Assembly (NCBI GenBank): GCA_964360445.1
Contig: CAYHWE010000006.1
Location: 1-34,395 of the forward strand
Length of the DNA: 34,395 nucleotides
Direction: 5' to 3'
Origin: CAYHWE01 sp964360445
Lineage (GTDB): Bacteria > Patescibacteriota > Patescibacteriia > Patescibacteriales > JAKAJF01
The notes under the pieces are model-generated. The model worked only from the letters and a program-made list of their open reading frames with translations, did no database searches and was not told the origin of the DNA. Position numbers and translations under genes: made by a program. Below are positions 25,101-31,521 of this stretch, in pieces; position 1 is the first letter of the stretch; each line of letters begins with the position of its first letter.

Positions 25101-25769
25101 TAAAAGCACATCCTGCGCGTCATAATCCTCAGGCTTCAGATAATGCATATCGTTCGTCGCCACCAAAGGCACGCCCATCTCCCGGCTCAATCCGATCAGA
25201 GTATTGTTTATATGATCCTGCCCTTCGATATCGGGATGGGGCTGGATTTCCAGATAAAAATTCCCCTGTCCGAACAGGTCGTTATATTCTTTTATCCGTT
25301 GTTTTGCGCGATCCAATTTTCCCGAATTTATCAGGCGGGGGATTTCGCCTCCCAGGCAGGCGGTGCAAGCGATAAGGCCTTCCGAATGTTTCGATAATAC
25401 TTCCCAATCTATCCTCGGCTTATAATAATAGCCTTCGAGATGGGCGGCCGTAACGAGTTTCAGGAGGTTCTTATAGCCCTGGTTATTTTTTGCCAAAAGC
25501 AGGAGATGATAATTCCTTTCTTCATCATCTTTTGTCGCTTTATTGAATCTCGATTCCGGCGCCAGATAAGCCTCGACTCCGATGATCGGCTTGATTCCGG
25601 CTTTCTTGCATTTCTGATAAAACTCGATAGCGCCATACATTACGCCATGATCGGTTATGGCAACCGCAGGCGCTCCATCGCTTTTCGCCATTTCCACCAG
25701 CTCATCTAATTTTGTCAGGCCGTCCAAAAGAGAATAAATTGTATGGTTGTGAAGATGGACAAATTTCAT
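22164..25769 (-). CDS. dnaE: DNA polymerase III alpha subunit (DnaE)
   Basis: The 1201-aa product is a full-length DnaE-type replicative polymerase. The PHP domain starts at HLHNHTIYSLLDG (residues 5-17), with TDHGVMYG and the NDMHYL motif (about 206-211). The catalytic palm carries PDIDMDF (401-407, Asp402 and Asp404) and the third Asp in KMDFLGLKNL. GPGRGSAAGSL (360-370) binds nucleotide, and the fingers carry YQEQVMQMARDLAGFTMAEAD. A helix-hairpin-helix and OB fold (INIAGIVTSIKK) follow. It copies the chromosome. PHP metal ligands appear largely kept, so proofreading by PHP is possible. It has its own promoter and a 5' UTR with tandem repeats. Confidence 0.98.
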   Translation of the reverse strand: MKFVHLHNHTIYSLLDGLTKLDELVEMAKSDGAPAVAITDHGVMYGAIEFYQKCKKAGIKPIIGVEAYLAPESRFNKATKDDEERNYHLLLLAKNNQGYKNLLKLVTAAHLEGYYYKPRIDWEVLSKHSEGLIACTACLGGEIPRLINSGKLDRAKQRIKEYNDLFGQGNFYLEIQPHPDIEGQDHINNTLIGLSREMGVPLVATNDMHYLKPEDYDAQDVLLCLQTKRKKTDADRMEMHGRDFYYKSAKEMHDVFGHIPEALENTVKIAEMCDLEIELGNIQLPHFDVPEGYDGNSYLEKKCRDGLEKRYGKTYDEVTPAIRERMEYELSVIKKMGWPSYFLIVADFVNWAKDSGIVVGPGRGSAAGSLICYLTGITNLDPLGYDLLFERFLNPDRVSMPDIDMDFADTRRDEVIRYVEEKYGKDHVSQIITFGTMAAKAAIRDSGRVLDYPYDYCDKLSKMIPMFSKIDEAVETVPELKEIYKAEDAARTIIDYARRLEGVARHASTHACGVLITKDPLSDNVPVQYASSSDKSIVSQYSLHPVEDLGLLKMDFLGLKNLTIIESAIKIIKNTRGVKIDIDKIPLDDKKTYKLFQDGETTGVFQFESSGMKRYLRELKPTEFEDIIAMVALYRPGPMEWIPDYIAGKHGKKKPEYLHPKLQPILAKTYGVAIYQEQVMQMARDLAGFTMAEADVLRKAVGKKIVKLLAEQKEKFVVGCVKNGISEQLAEKIFSFIEPFAGYGFNRSHAACYALIGYQTAYLKAYWSGEFMAALLTADQHDTDRIAILIEECRSMGVEVSRPDINQSFDSFTVVTSGTERNEVVAENEEVKTIRFGLKAVKNVGENIAEVLIKERKDNGPYKDITDLLERVRDKDLNKKSLESLIKSGALDAFGERELLLGNVENMLNFGREISKTSANGQASLFAQAPSLNVVHKIKMMPAKEVGRQEKLSWERELLGVYISEHPFADYKKHLAGKDILPLSILPKRSRESAINIAGIVTSIKKINTRSNETMLFVKIEDGTDNVELLVFPKLLKTTQEIWQEGKAVLCQGRISDKDQDIKVLCGKAVGLSLDNVRQSFENFRNAASTDRGNGKWSGIAKKANAPYYPKAQTQSSAPAANTQSAQSNPLKLILNGLDQDNLAKLRDILSGHKGGEKVYFKINQGGQSKIIETSFRVNNDDLLAQKIKNSLGGSVMVLDR

Positions 25770-25825
25770 ATATTACAAATACACAAATATTACTACAAAT
25801 ACACAAATATTCGCATATTTGTATT
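25770..25825. repeat. Tandem and inverted 18-bp repeats in the dnaE 5' UTR
   Basis: TACAAATACACAAATATT occurs twice in tandem 20 bp apart (25773-25790 and 25793-25810). An inverted, slightly shortened copy follows at about 25815-25828, so the second unit can form a hairpin with it. The array lies between the dnaE promoter and its ATG. Confidence 0.6.
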
Positions 25826-25852
25826 TAACTCTGTAGATTTGCGGATGTTTTC

Positions 25853-25881
25853 ATAATATAACATTTTACCCTGTTCGGCAA
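25853..25881 (-). promoter_or_regulatory. dnaE promoter
   Basis: On the minus strand TTGCCG (25876-25881), 17 bp, TATTAT (25853-25858). It gives a 5' UTR of about 75 nt containing the repeats. Confidence 0.55.
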
Positions 25882-25930
25882 TAATAAAATTAATCGCCAG
25901 TTCAGCTCGTTTTTGATGATTTTTTGTATT

Positions 25931-25966
25931 AAAAAACCCCACCTGCAATTGCTTGCCAGGTGGGGT
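25931..25966 (-). terminator. Terminator after the 382-aa gene
   Basis: On the minus strand a 10-bp stem ACCCCACCTG / CAGGTGGGGT with an 11-nt loop is followed by TTTTTT. It closes the accessory block before dnaE. Confidence 0.9.
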
Positions 25967-26000
25967 GCGAACGTGTTTAACGTTCTTCTCCTTAATGTTT

Positions 26001-27149
26001 TTATACCGCTTCCGCTGTGGCAACCGGGAACGAACCATTCATGACCCATTCCTTGCCAGCCGCTCCGAAGACCATGACCTTATTGTCCAGAGTCTTCTTT
26101 CCTATGGCCACAAGATCAGCCTTGACATTATCCGCCCTACATTCCTTCAAGCTCGGATAATGGGGAAGGGAAAGAATGATTCCTCCCGCTGTTATAACCC
26201 ACAAAAACGATCTCTGATTAGGAGAAGCAGTTTTTACGACGCTGACGACCTTTTCTCTTGTCTCTTCCACAAGGCGGATGTTAATCATTATATCCACCTC
26301 TCTGCATCCGCCGCCCTTCCTCTTTTCCACCCTGAACGCCCTGATGGGATTACCTGTTATCAGATCGTTGCCATTCAGGCCGGCTGAAATAGAGGAAAAA
26401 AGAATCGCCTTGGCGTCATTGCCCAGCGTTTTCCATTCCTCGCCGGTAACAGGTATGCCTCTAAAGAATATCCCAAACGCGTTACGCACGGTTACCGGCT
26501 TACGACCCGTTATGGCTTTTTCTCTGAACAAGCGTTCGGACTTCTTTTTTTTGGCCTCTGCCTTTTTTTGCTCGTTTACCCTTTTGGCCTCGGCGGCTCT
26601 CTCCCTTGCCTCGGCCAATCTTTTCTCTTCTTCCCTTTTTATCGCCCTCAGGAACTCAAGCCTTTCAACGGCCTCGACGGCCTCTATCTCGCGTTGCTCC
26701 GCCTCTCTTCTGGCCTGAAAAATCTTAACCTCCTCTTCCGTGTATCTCGCCAGGGTGTTCATCTCTCTGGCAACCCACGTCTTTAAATCCGCAGACTCCT
26801 CGGGAGTGAGCTTCTCGCCGCCCACGAGGAGATTGGTTAGAGGAATGACATCATTAATCCCGAACGAATCCAGGATAATGTATGAATTACCGCTCTCGTC
26901 TTCGCGGAATCGAACCAGCGTCCTTATCATTCTCAGGGGATTAAAGGCCCACAAGACCTTTCCCCCCTTGAGTGTGACGCGGGAAACCAGATACTCCGCC
27001 CTGCTGGACGGGGCCAACGACGGCTTCATAGCGTCTATGATTACGACTTTGCCGTTAATATTCCTTTCAAAGCTTTTGTTTTTAAACCACCCGTCCTTCA
27101 CTTCGCTCGGCTTTATAAGTTCCCCCCAATTCCCATCTGAAGTTTTCAT
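26001..27149 (-). CDS. Hypothetical coiled-coil protein (382 aa)
   Basis: The ATG at 27149 follows an excellent SD (AAGGAGG, 5 nt away). Residues 1-125 look globular (WGELIKPSEVKDGWF, then a beta-rich segment). Residues about 135-215 are a long Glu/Lys/Arg/Ala-rich helix, predicted coiled coil. The C-terminal part (about 220-382) is again globular, with MVFGAAGKEWVMNGSF near the end. No signal peptide or membrane segment, and no family recognised. It is a single-gene unit with a perfect consensus promoter and its own terminator, so it is probably strongly expressed under some condition. A structural or scaffold role is possible but unsupported. Confidence 0.75.
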   Translation of the reverse strand: MKTSDGNWGELIKPSEVKDGWFKNKSFERNINGKVVIIDAMKPSLAPSSRAEYLVSRVTLKGGKVLWAFNPLRMIRTLVRFREDESGNSYIILDSFGINDVIPLTNLLVGGEKLTPEESADLKTWVAREMNTLARYTEEEVKIFQARREAEQREIEAVEAVERLEFLRAIKREEEKRLAEARERAAEAKRVNEQKKAEAKKKKSERLFREKAITGRKPVTVRNAFGIFFRGIPVTGEEWKTLGNDAKAILFSSISAGLNGNDLITGNPIRAFRVEKRKGGGCREVDIMINIRLVEETREKVVSVVKTASPNQRSFLWVITAGGIILSLPHYPSLKECRADNVKADLVAIGKKTLDNKVMVFGAAGKEWVMNGSFPVATAEAV

Positions 27150-27224
27150 CGCCCCTCCTTTTGCCCTGATTTGGGCTAGTTTTATTTGTTTTCATAATCA
27201 AAATTTTCAAAGTTCTAACTTTCT

Positions 27225-27253
27225 ATTATAGCACAAACGATGATTTATGTCAA
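27225..27253 (-). promoter_or_regulatory. Perfect consensus sigma70 promoter for the 382-aa gene
   Basis: On the minus strand TTGACA (27248-27253), 17 bp ending in TGC, TATAAT (27225-27230): both hexamers match consensus exactly, with an extended -10. The roughly 70-nt 5' UTR has a small GCCC/GGGC hairpin just upstream of the SD. Confidence 0.88.
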
Positions 27254-27270
27254 TGGCAAAAATTTTTAAT

Positions 27271-27300
27271 AAAAAAAGGAGGGATATTCCTACCCCTCCT
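27271..27300 (-). terminator. Terminator after the 148-aa gene
   Basis: On the minus strand AGGAGGG / CCCTCCT (7 bp) with a loop of about 10 nt and seven T's, 15 nt past the stop. Confidence 0.85.
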
Positions 27301-27315
27301 CGGCCTGCAAAGCTC

Positions 27316-27762
27316 TTAAAGCAGAGCTTCTTCTTCTTTGTCAAACAACGGTTTCTCCTTTCTTATGTCGGCAACGTATTTTTTAAGCCTTATCCTTTCG
27401 TTCGCCGGCAGCTTTACCCCCTTGAGAATACTGGCTATCGACAAGACCTCCAATATGCCCCAATACTCAACGACAACAGAGAAGCCGACGAGCGGGAGTT
27501 CAAGGATCCTGGTGTAGATGGCATGATCATATCTTTGCGCGTGGCTCTTATATGACCAAACCTCCTTGCCGTTTGCAAAAATCCTTTGCAGGACTGATTC
27601 ATCAGCCTTTTCAATATTCTTGATGAGCTCAACCCCTATTTCCCGACCGTCAACGATGATTATACCCCTCGATACCTCATACTCGCTATCCCTTGATTTC
27701 ACTCTTACTAGTTTCAGGGGGATAGCCCTGGAAGTGCCTGAAGCCGTTGAACCTGTGTTCAT
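27316..27762 (-). CDS. Hypothetical protein (148 aa)
   Basis: ATG at 27762 is preceded by AGAGGAGA, a strong SD very similar to that of purC. The product is soluble and mixed alpha/beta: a basic N-terminal region (KLVRVKSRDSEYEVSRG), a hydrophobic centre (LELPLVGFSVVVEYWGILEVLSIASIL, about residues 87-113) and an acidic C-terminus. No family recognised. It is an independent transcription unit with consensus promoter and terminator, in a block of similar single-gene units. Confidence 0.7.
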   Translation of the reverse strand: MNTGSTASGTSRAIPLKLVRVKSRDSEYEVSRGIIIVDGREIGVELIKNIEKADESVLQRIFANGKEVWSYKSHAQRYDHAIYTRILELPLVGFSVVVEYWGILEVLSIASILKGVKLPANERIRLKKYVADIRKEKPLFDKEEEALL

Positions 27763-27817
27763 TCTTTTTTTCTCCTCTTTATGAATTTTTACATTTTAAA
27801 AATGTTCAATAAAACAC

Positions 27818-27846
27818 ACAATAACACAACTTGTCATATTTGTCAA
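27818..27846 (-). promoter_or_regulatory. Promoter of the 148-aa gene
   Basis: On the minus strand TTGACA (27841-27846), 17 bp, TATTGT (27818-27823). It starts directly after the terminator of the upstream gene. Confidence 0.8.
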
Positions 27847-27848
27847 AC

Positions 27849-27878
27849 AAAAAAGGAGCGTCTTTACAAGCACGCCCC
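27849..27878 (-). terminator. Terminator overlapping the 3' end of the 110-aa gene
   Basis: On the minus strand GGGGCGT / ACGCTCC (7 pairs, one G-T) with a 10-nt loop and six T's. The 5' arm encodes the last residues of the protein. Confidence 0.8.
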
Positions 27879-28196
27879 CGTTCTTTTTCTAAGAGGTAAT
27901 TCCAATTCCTCCAAGAACTGCAGAAACTGAGTTAAAAATGCATACTGCTGGTCAAACCTTACCACATTAACTGCGTTCCGATTGCGGATCCATTCCCCCT
28001 GTTTCTTCCCCTCAGGACAAAATACGCCATAAAGCGTGCCCTCTTTAGGGGAAAAACTGCAATCAAGCTCTGAAATAAGGCTGAAGACAACCCAGGCCTC
28101 ATCCTTATTATCAGTTAAAAGCAGCCCCTTTCTGGTAATTGCCATAATCACCAAAGACTTGAATGTCTTATCTTTTATGTCCACACAAACAAGCAT
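27864..28196 (-). CDS. Hypothetical protein (110 aa)
   Basis: ATG at 28196 has SD GGAGGTG 5 nt upstream. The product looks like a small soluble alpha/beta domain, with a beta-rich N-terminus (MLVCVDIKDKTFKSLVIMAI), a middle SPKEGTLYGVFCPEGKKQGEW and a helical Leu/Glu-rich C-terminus ending in Cys-Leu. No family recognised. It shares a strong promoter with a 26-aa basic microprotein located 14 nt upstream. Confidence 0.7.
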   Translation of the reverse strand: MLVCVDIKDKTFKSLVIMAITRKGLLLTDNKDEAWVVFSLISELDCSFSPKEGTLYGVFCPEGKKQGEWIRNRNAVNVVRFDQQYAFLTQFLQFLEELELPLRKRTGACL

Positions 28197-28210
28197 TTGC
28201 CACCTCCATA

Positions 28211-28291
28211 TTATTTCCCGAATTTTTTATACAGATATGCCTTAGCTTTTACTTTTTTAAAAAAATAAAACCTCTTTCTTGGCCTTATCAT
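28211..28291 (-). CDS. Basic microprotein (26 aa)
   Basis: AGGAGG lies 4 nt before ATG at 28291, an ideal SD. The 26-residue product (begins MIRPRKRFYFFKKVKAKA) has 11 Lys/Arg and no acidic residue, with several aromatics, so it could bind RNA or membranes. It stops 14 nt before the 110-aa gene and is the first reading frame after the strong promoter at 28363. It could be a leader peptide controlling the next gene, or a small product in its own right. The SD and spacing support translation. Confidence 0.5.
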   Translation of the reverse strand: MIRPRKRFYFFKKVKAKAYLYKKFGK

Positions 28292-28362
28292 ATCCCTCCT
28301 GTTTATCTGGAATTTTATTTAATGTGCGTCTTTATGATTTTTTTATAAAATCTTCATATTTT

Positions 28363-28391
28363 ACTATAACCTTAATCAGTCTTTCTGTCAA
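28363..28391 (-). promoter_or_regulatory. Strong promoter of the microprotein/110-aa unit
   Basis: On the minus strand TTGACA (28386-28391), 17 bp, TATAGT (28363-28368). The -35 starts 14 nt past the stop of the cation transporter gene. Confidence 0.85.
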
Positions 28392-28404
28392 GAGCCGCTA
28401 AAAA

Positions 28405-29385
28405 TCAATTGATTTCAATGTCAATATGCTTGATTTCCGGCACTTCTTTCTTGATTCTCTTCTCGATATCATCGATCCTTTCCCCTATCAGCCTTGGCGC
28501 CCTATCGATATATTCGGCGCAGAATTTCACGAATTCCTCATAATCATTCTTTACCGTGTCATACTCCTCTCTTAATTCCCCCTTTTTGTATATTTTCCTC
28601 AAAAGCGCCGAACCATTGAATTCAACCTCGCATTTTATCCTATATTTGCCGATGTCCAATATTGATGATTTGAAATCAAGCACTTTTTCAATCGATGGAT
28701 CAGCTTCTAAAATCTCGATTATCCTTTCTCTGTCCTCATCAGGGATGGCTTTTTCAATCAGGAATCTCCTGTTCTTGGAAATCAATATTACGGCCATCAA
28801 GCCGAGAATCATCCCGATAACGATCGAGCCGACGGAATCCCAATAATAATTTTCTGTCAGCGAATACATCAGAGCGCTGAAAAAAGCGATGACGATGCCC
28901 AGCGCGGCGATGCCATCTTCATAGATGACCGCGATCGTTACCGGATCGCCGTTTTTCAATGAATGCAGAAAAGAAAAGTTTTTATTTCCCCGTTTCAATT
29001 CCCAGACCGCGATACCGAAAGTTATACACTCGATGACGAATGAAATGATAAGGATGATAAAAACCGCCGGACCGATGATTATCTCTTCATGATGTATCAA
29101 TGAGGTTATGCCATGGTAAACCGTCACTCCGGCGCCGACAAAAAATATGCCGCAAGCGGAAATCAGCGCCCATAAAAATCGTTCCTTCCCGTATCCATAA
29201 GCGAATTCATCGTTGCCCTCCCTGAGAGAGCTCCTAATCCCGACCATCAGCAAAATCTGGTTGAACGTGTCGGCAAGGCTGTGGATGGCCTCGGAAAAAA
29301 GAGCGGCTGATCCGGAAACAGAAAAGCCGGCGAATTTCATGATGGCAATTATGAAATTTCCGGCGATCGCGACCAAGACCGGCAA
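28405..29385 (-). CDS. Cation diffusion facilitator (CDF) family transporter
   Basis: At least 326 aa, with about six membrane helices. The first metal motif HSLAD lies in SEAIHSLADTFNQ (about residues 34-46); the second is EDGIAALG rather than a classic HxxxD/DxxxD, as in ZnT9-like members. A cytoplasmic ferredoxin-like dimerisation domain follows (about 215-326). It should export divalent metal (Zn, Mn or Fe) in exchange for protons. The conventional start is TTG at 29385, but a strong SD (AAGGAG, 29432-29437) overlapping the parB stop points to a start near 29421, where the in-frame codon is ATA. It ends in TGA. Last gene of the parA-parB unit. Confidence 0.85.
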   Translation of the reverse strand: MPVLVAIAGNFIIAIMKFAGFSVSGSAALFSEAIHSLADTFNQILLMVGIRSSLREGNDEFAYGYGKERFLWALISACGIFFVGAGVTVYHGITSLIHHEEIIIGPAVFIILIISFVIECITFGIAVWELKRGNKNFSFLHSLKNGDPVTIAVIYEDGIAALGIVIAFFSALMYSLTENYYWDSVGSIVIGMILGLMAVILISKNRRFLIEKAIPDEDRERIIEILEADPSIEKVLDFKSSILDIGKYRIKCEVEFNGSALLRKIYKKGELREEYDTVKNDYEEFVKFCAEYIDRAPRLIGERIDDIEKRIKKEVPEIKHIDIEIN

Positions 29386-29436
29386 AAATCCATGGCTGAT
29401 TTTTTCTTTTTCGTTTTTTATATATTTGGATCTCCT

Positions 29437-30312
29437 TTATTTTTTTATCTTATCAGTCATCGCTTCCAGCTCATCATCGCTGAAAAACGTGATTATTACC
29501 TGGCCGCCCCTTCCTTTCCTGTTGATCTCGATTTTCGTCCCGAAAAATTCACGGAAAGCGAACTCCTTATCTTTATCGGCATAATTTATCTTGATCCTTG
29601 CCTGCTTTGTCCCGCCCAGCTTGCGCGCTTCGGAAGATGTGCCGCTCACCGACAATCCCCCTTTCATTATTTTCCTGAATAGATCCATCTGCTTGCCCGC
29701 GTCATCGATCCCGACCAATAATTTCGCATGGCCTTCGGAAATCCTGCTTTCTATCAGGGCGCCCTGGATTTCTCCAGGCAGATTCAGGAGCCTTAAGGTA
29801 TTCGCGACCGAGGGACGCGATTTCCCGACACGGCCGGCCATCTCTTCCTGACTCAGATTGAATTCGTTCATCAGCTTCCTGTAAGCAGAGGCTGTTTCTA
29901 TCGGATTCAGGTCTTCTCTTTGGATATTTTCAATCAACGCGACTTCCAACCTTTCCTGATCATCCACATCGCGCACGATAGCCGGAACGTCTTTTAAACC
30001 CAAAGCCTTTGAAGCCCTGAGGCGCCTTTCGCCGGCGATCAATTCATACTCGCCGTTCTTCTTGCTTACTATCAGCGGCTGGATGACCCCATATTGCTTT
30101 ATGGAATCCATAAGCTCATCAAGCTCCTGCTCGGCAAATCTTTTCCTTGGCTGCGCCGGATTGATTTTTATTTTTCCGACCTCGATCCTAAGCACTCTGT
30201 CCTTTTCGGACTCCGAACTTACGCTGACCGCGATCCCGCCATCTGCGGCGGCAGTTTTATTAACTTTTTGAGGAATCAATGAGCTTAATCCCCGACCAAG
30301 ACCGTTAGACAT
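29437..30312 (-). CDS. parB: Chromosome partitioning protein ParB
   Basis: Start at ATG 30312 gives the canonical MSNGLGRGLSSLIP; a 7-residue upstream extension is disregarded. The 291-aa protein has the ParB N-terminal CTPase domain (QPRKRF, QPLIVS, GERRLRASKALG), the helix-turn-helix DNA-binding domain (REDLNPIETASAYRKL, LSQEEMAGRVGKSRPSVANTLRLL), and a short C-terminal dimerisation part. ParB loads on parS sites near the origin and spreads as a CTP-dependent clamp. No full parS is visible in the window. Confidence 0.97.
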   Translation of the reverse strand: MSNGLGRGLSSLIPQKVNKTAAADGGIAVSVSSESEKDRVLRIEVGKIKINPAQPRKRFAEQELDELMDSIKQYGVIQPLIVSKKNGEYELIAGERRLRASKALGLKDVPAIVRDVDDQERLEVALIENIQREDLNPIETASAYRKLMNEFNLSQEEMAGRVGKSRPSVANTLRLLNLPGEIQGALIESRISEGHAKLLVGIDDAGKQMDLFRKIMKGGLSVSGTSSEARKLGGTKQARIKINYADKDKEFAFREFFGTKIEINRKGRGGQVIITFFSDDELEAMTDKIKK

Positions 30313-30316
30313 AATA

Positions 30317-30401
30317 TAATTTTCAATTTTCAATTTTCAATTTTCAATTCAGGTTTGAAAATTTATTCATTAAAAATTGTTTAGAAATTGGAAATTAGAA
30401 A
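30317..30401. repeat. AT-rich intergenic element between parA and parB
   Basis: Four tandem copies of AATTTTC (CAATTTTCAATTTTCAATT), then a mirrored segment ending GAAATTGGAAATTAGAAATT, so the ends can pair. Same style as 4682-4786 and 16880-16985. Confidence 0.45.
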
Positions 30402-31172
30402 TTATTTTTTATTTTCTAGGTCAATCACTTCTCTCGCCAGCCTCTCGTATGCTTTCGCTCCTCTTGATTTTGAATCGTAATGCAGGATCGAGCGGCCGAA
30501 ACTCGGGGCTTCCGCGAGCTTGACGCTGCGCGGTATGATCGAACGGAAAACCCTGTTCGGGAAATATTGGTATAATTCATTCATGACAGAGCTTGATAAT
30601 TTATTTCTCGTATCATACATAGTGATCACTGCTCCCATTATGCTCAATTCCGGCTTAAGGTTGTTCTGCACCAGGCTGATCGTATTCAAAAGCTGGCCAA
30701 GCCCCTCCAGAGCGAAATACTCGCTTTGCACGGGAATCAGGATTTCATCGGCCGCGACTAGGCTGTTGATCGTCAAAAGCCCTAAGGACGGCGGACCGTC
30801 GATGATTATGTAATCATATTCGTCTTTGATTTCTTTCAATACATTGCTTAATCTGAACTCCCTTTCGTCCATATGCACCATTTCGATCCCGGCCCCGGCC
30901 AATGATATGGTAGCGGGAGCGATCTTATACCCTTCCTGCAAAGTTCTCTTGATTATTTCAAAAGTCGTTTTTTCTCCGATCAATGCTTCATAGATTCCGT
31001 GTTCCAAGTTGCGATGGTCCACTCCGATCCCGGAAGTCGCGTTCGCCTGCGGATCGACATCAACAAGAAGGACATGCTTTCCAAGATACGCCAAATAAGC
31101 GCCAAGATTGACCGCCGTTGTCGTCTTTCCCACTCCTCCCTTTTGATTTACCACTGAGATTATCTTTCCCAT
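30402..31172 (-). CDS. parA: Chromosome partitioning ATPase ParA
   Basis: Start at ATG 31172 gives MGKIISVVNQKGGVGKTTT with the deviant Walker A (KGGVGKTT) right at the N-terminus; an 8-residue extension upstream is not supported. The 256-aa product also shows DVDPQANATSGIG (switch I/Walker A'), IIIDGPPSLGLLTINSL (Walker B) and the C-terminal EAPSFGRSILHYD segment. No N-terminal HTH, so it is the chromosomal Soj type. It works with ParB to segregate the chromosome. Its promoter at 31254-31282 is divergent from the tRNA-Leu promoter. Confidence 0.97.
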   Translation of the reverse strand: MGKIISVVNQKGGVGKTTTAVNLGAYLAYLGKHVLLVDVDPQANATSGIGVDHRNLEHGIYEALIGEKTTFEIIKRTLQEGYKIAPATISLAGAGIEMVHMDEREFRLSNVLKEIKDEYDYIIIDGPPSLGLLTINSLVAADEILIPVQSEYFALEGLGQLLNTISLVQNNLKPELSIMGAVITMYDTRNKLSSSVMNELYQYFPNRVFRSIIPRSVKLAEAPSFGRSILHYDSKSRGAKAYERLAREVIDLENKK

Positions 31173-31177
31173 AGAAT

Positions 31178-31223
31178 CAATGAAACAAAAAAACACGAAA
31201 GCAAAAAAACAAATGTTTCATTG
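31178..31223. promoter_or_regulatory. 10-bp inverted repeat in the parA leader
   Basis: CAATGAAACA (31178-31187) and TGTTTCATTG (31214-31223) are perfect inverted copies 26 bp apart. Each contains TGTTTCA/TGAAACA, the half-site of the parS consensus, but in outward order. It lies between the parA -10 and ATG, so it may be an operator or an mRNA hairpin. Confidence 0.45.
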
Positions 31224-31253
31224 CTTAATTGTTTAATTGTTTTCTTGCCTCCT

Positions 31254-31282
31254 ATTATAACCCAAACGCCACTCTTTGACAA
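31254..31282 (-). promoter_or_regulatory. parA promoter
   Basis: On the minus strand TTGTCA (31277-31282), 17 bp, TATAAT (31254-31259). Its -35 coincides with that of the divergent tRNA-Leu promoter. Confidence 0.75.
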
Positions 31283-31304
31283 TTTATTTAAAATACTTTA
31301 GAAT
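31276..31304 (+). promoter_or_regulatory. tRNA-Leu/purC promoter
   Basis: TTGACA (31276-31281), 17 bp, TAGAAT (31299-31304). A short GCCCGCCTGGGCAGGC palindrome follows in the leader before the tRNA. Confidence 0.75.
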
Positions 31305-31355
31305 AAAAACAAGTTTTGCCGCCCGCCTGGGCAGGCAAATTTTTAAATTGAGCAG

Positions 31356-31437
31356 GCCGATGTGGTGAAACTGGCAAACACGCACGACTCAAAATCGTGT
31401 GTCGCAAGACTTGTGGGTTCAAGTCCCACCATCGGCA
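31356..31437 (+). tRNA. tRNA-Leu (anticodon CAA)
   Basis: Acceptor arms GCCGATG (31356-31362) and CATCGGC (31430-31436) with discriminator A. The anticodon arm is CACGA-CTCAAAA-TCGTG, anticodon CAA, reading UUG. A long variable arm identifies the Leu class. T-arm is GTGGG-TTCAAGT-CCCAC. CCA is not encoded. As a UNN-reading tRNA with A37 it is a natural substrate of the MiaA and MiaB encoded upstream. Confidence 0.96.
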
Positions 31438-31444
31438 CAAAATG

Positions 31445-31470
31445 CCAAACCAAGGAGGGTTTGGTTTTTT
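31445..31470 (+). terminator. Terminator after tRNA-Leu
   Basis: CCAAACC / GGTTTGG (7 bp), 6-nt loop, six T's. purC begins 51 nt later without an obvious promoter, so purC may depend on read-through. Confidence 0.85.
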
Positions 31471-31521
31471 CGTACATTAAATTTATAAACAAAAATACAC
31501 TAAATAGAGAGGAGAAAAATT

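Noticed and set aside
25793..26049. Two short minus-strand frames between dnaE and the 382-aa gene
   Set aside because: They run through the terminator, the dnaE promoter and its 5' UTR.
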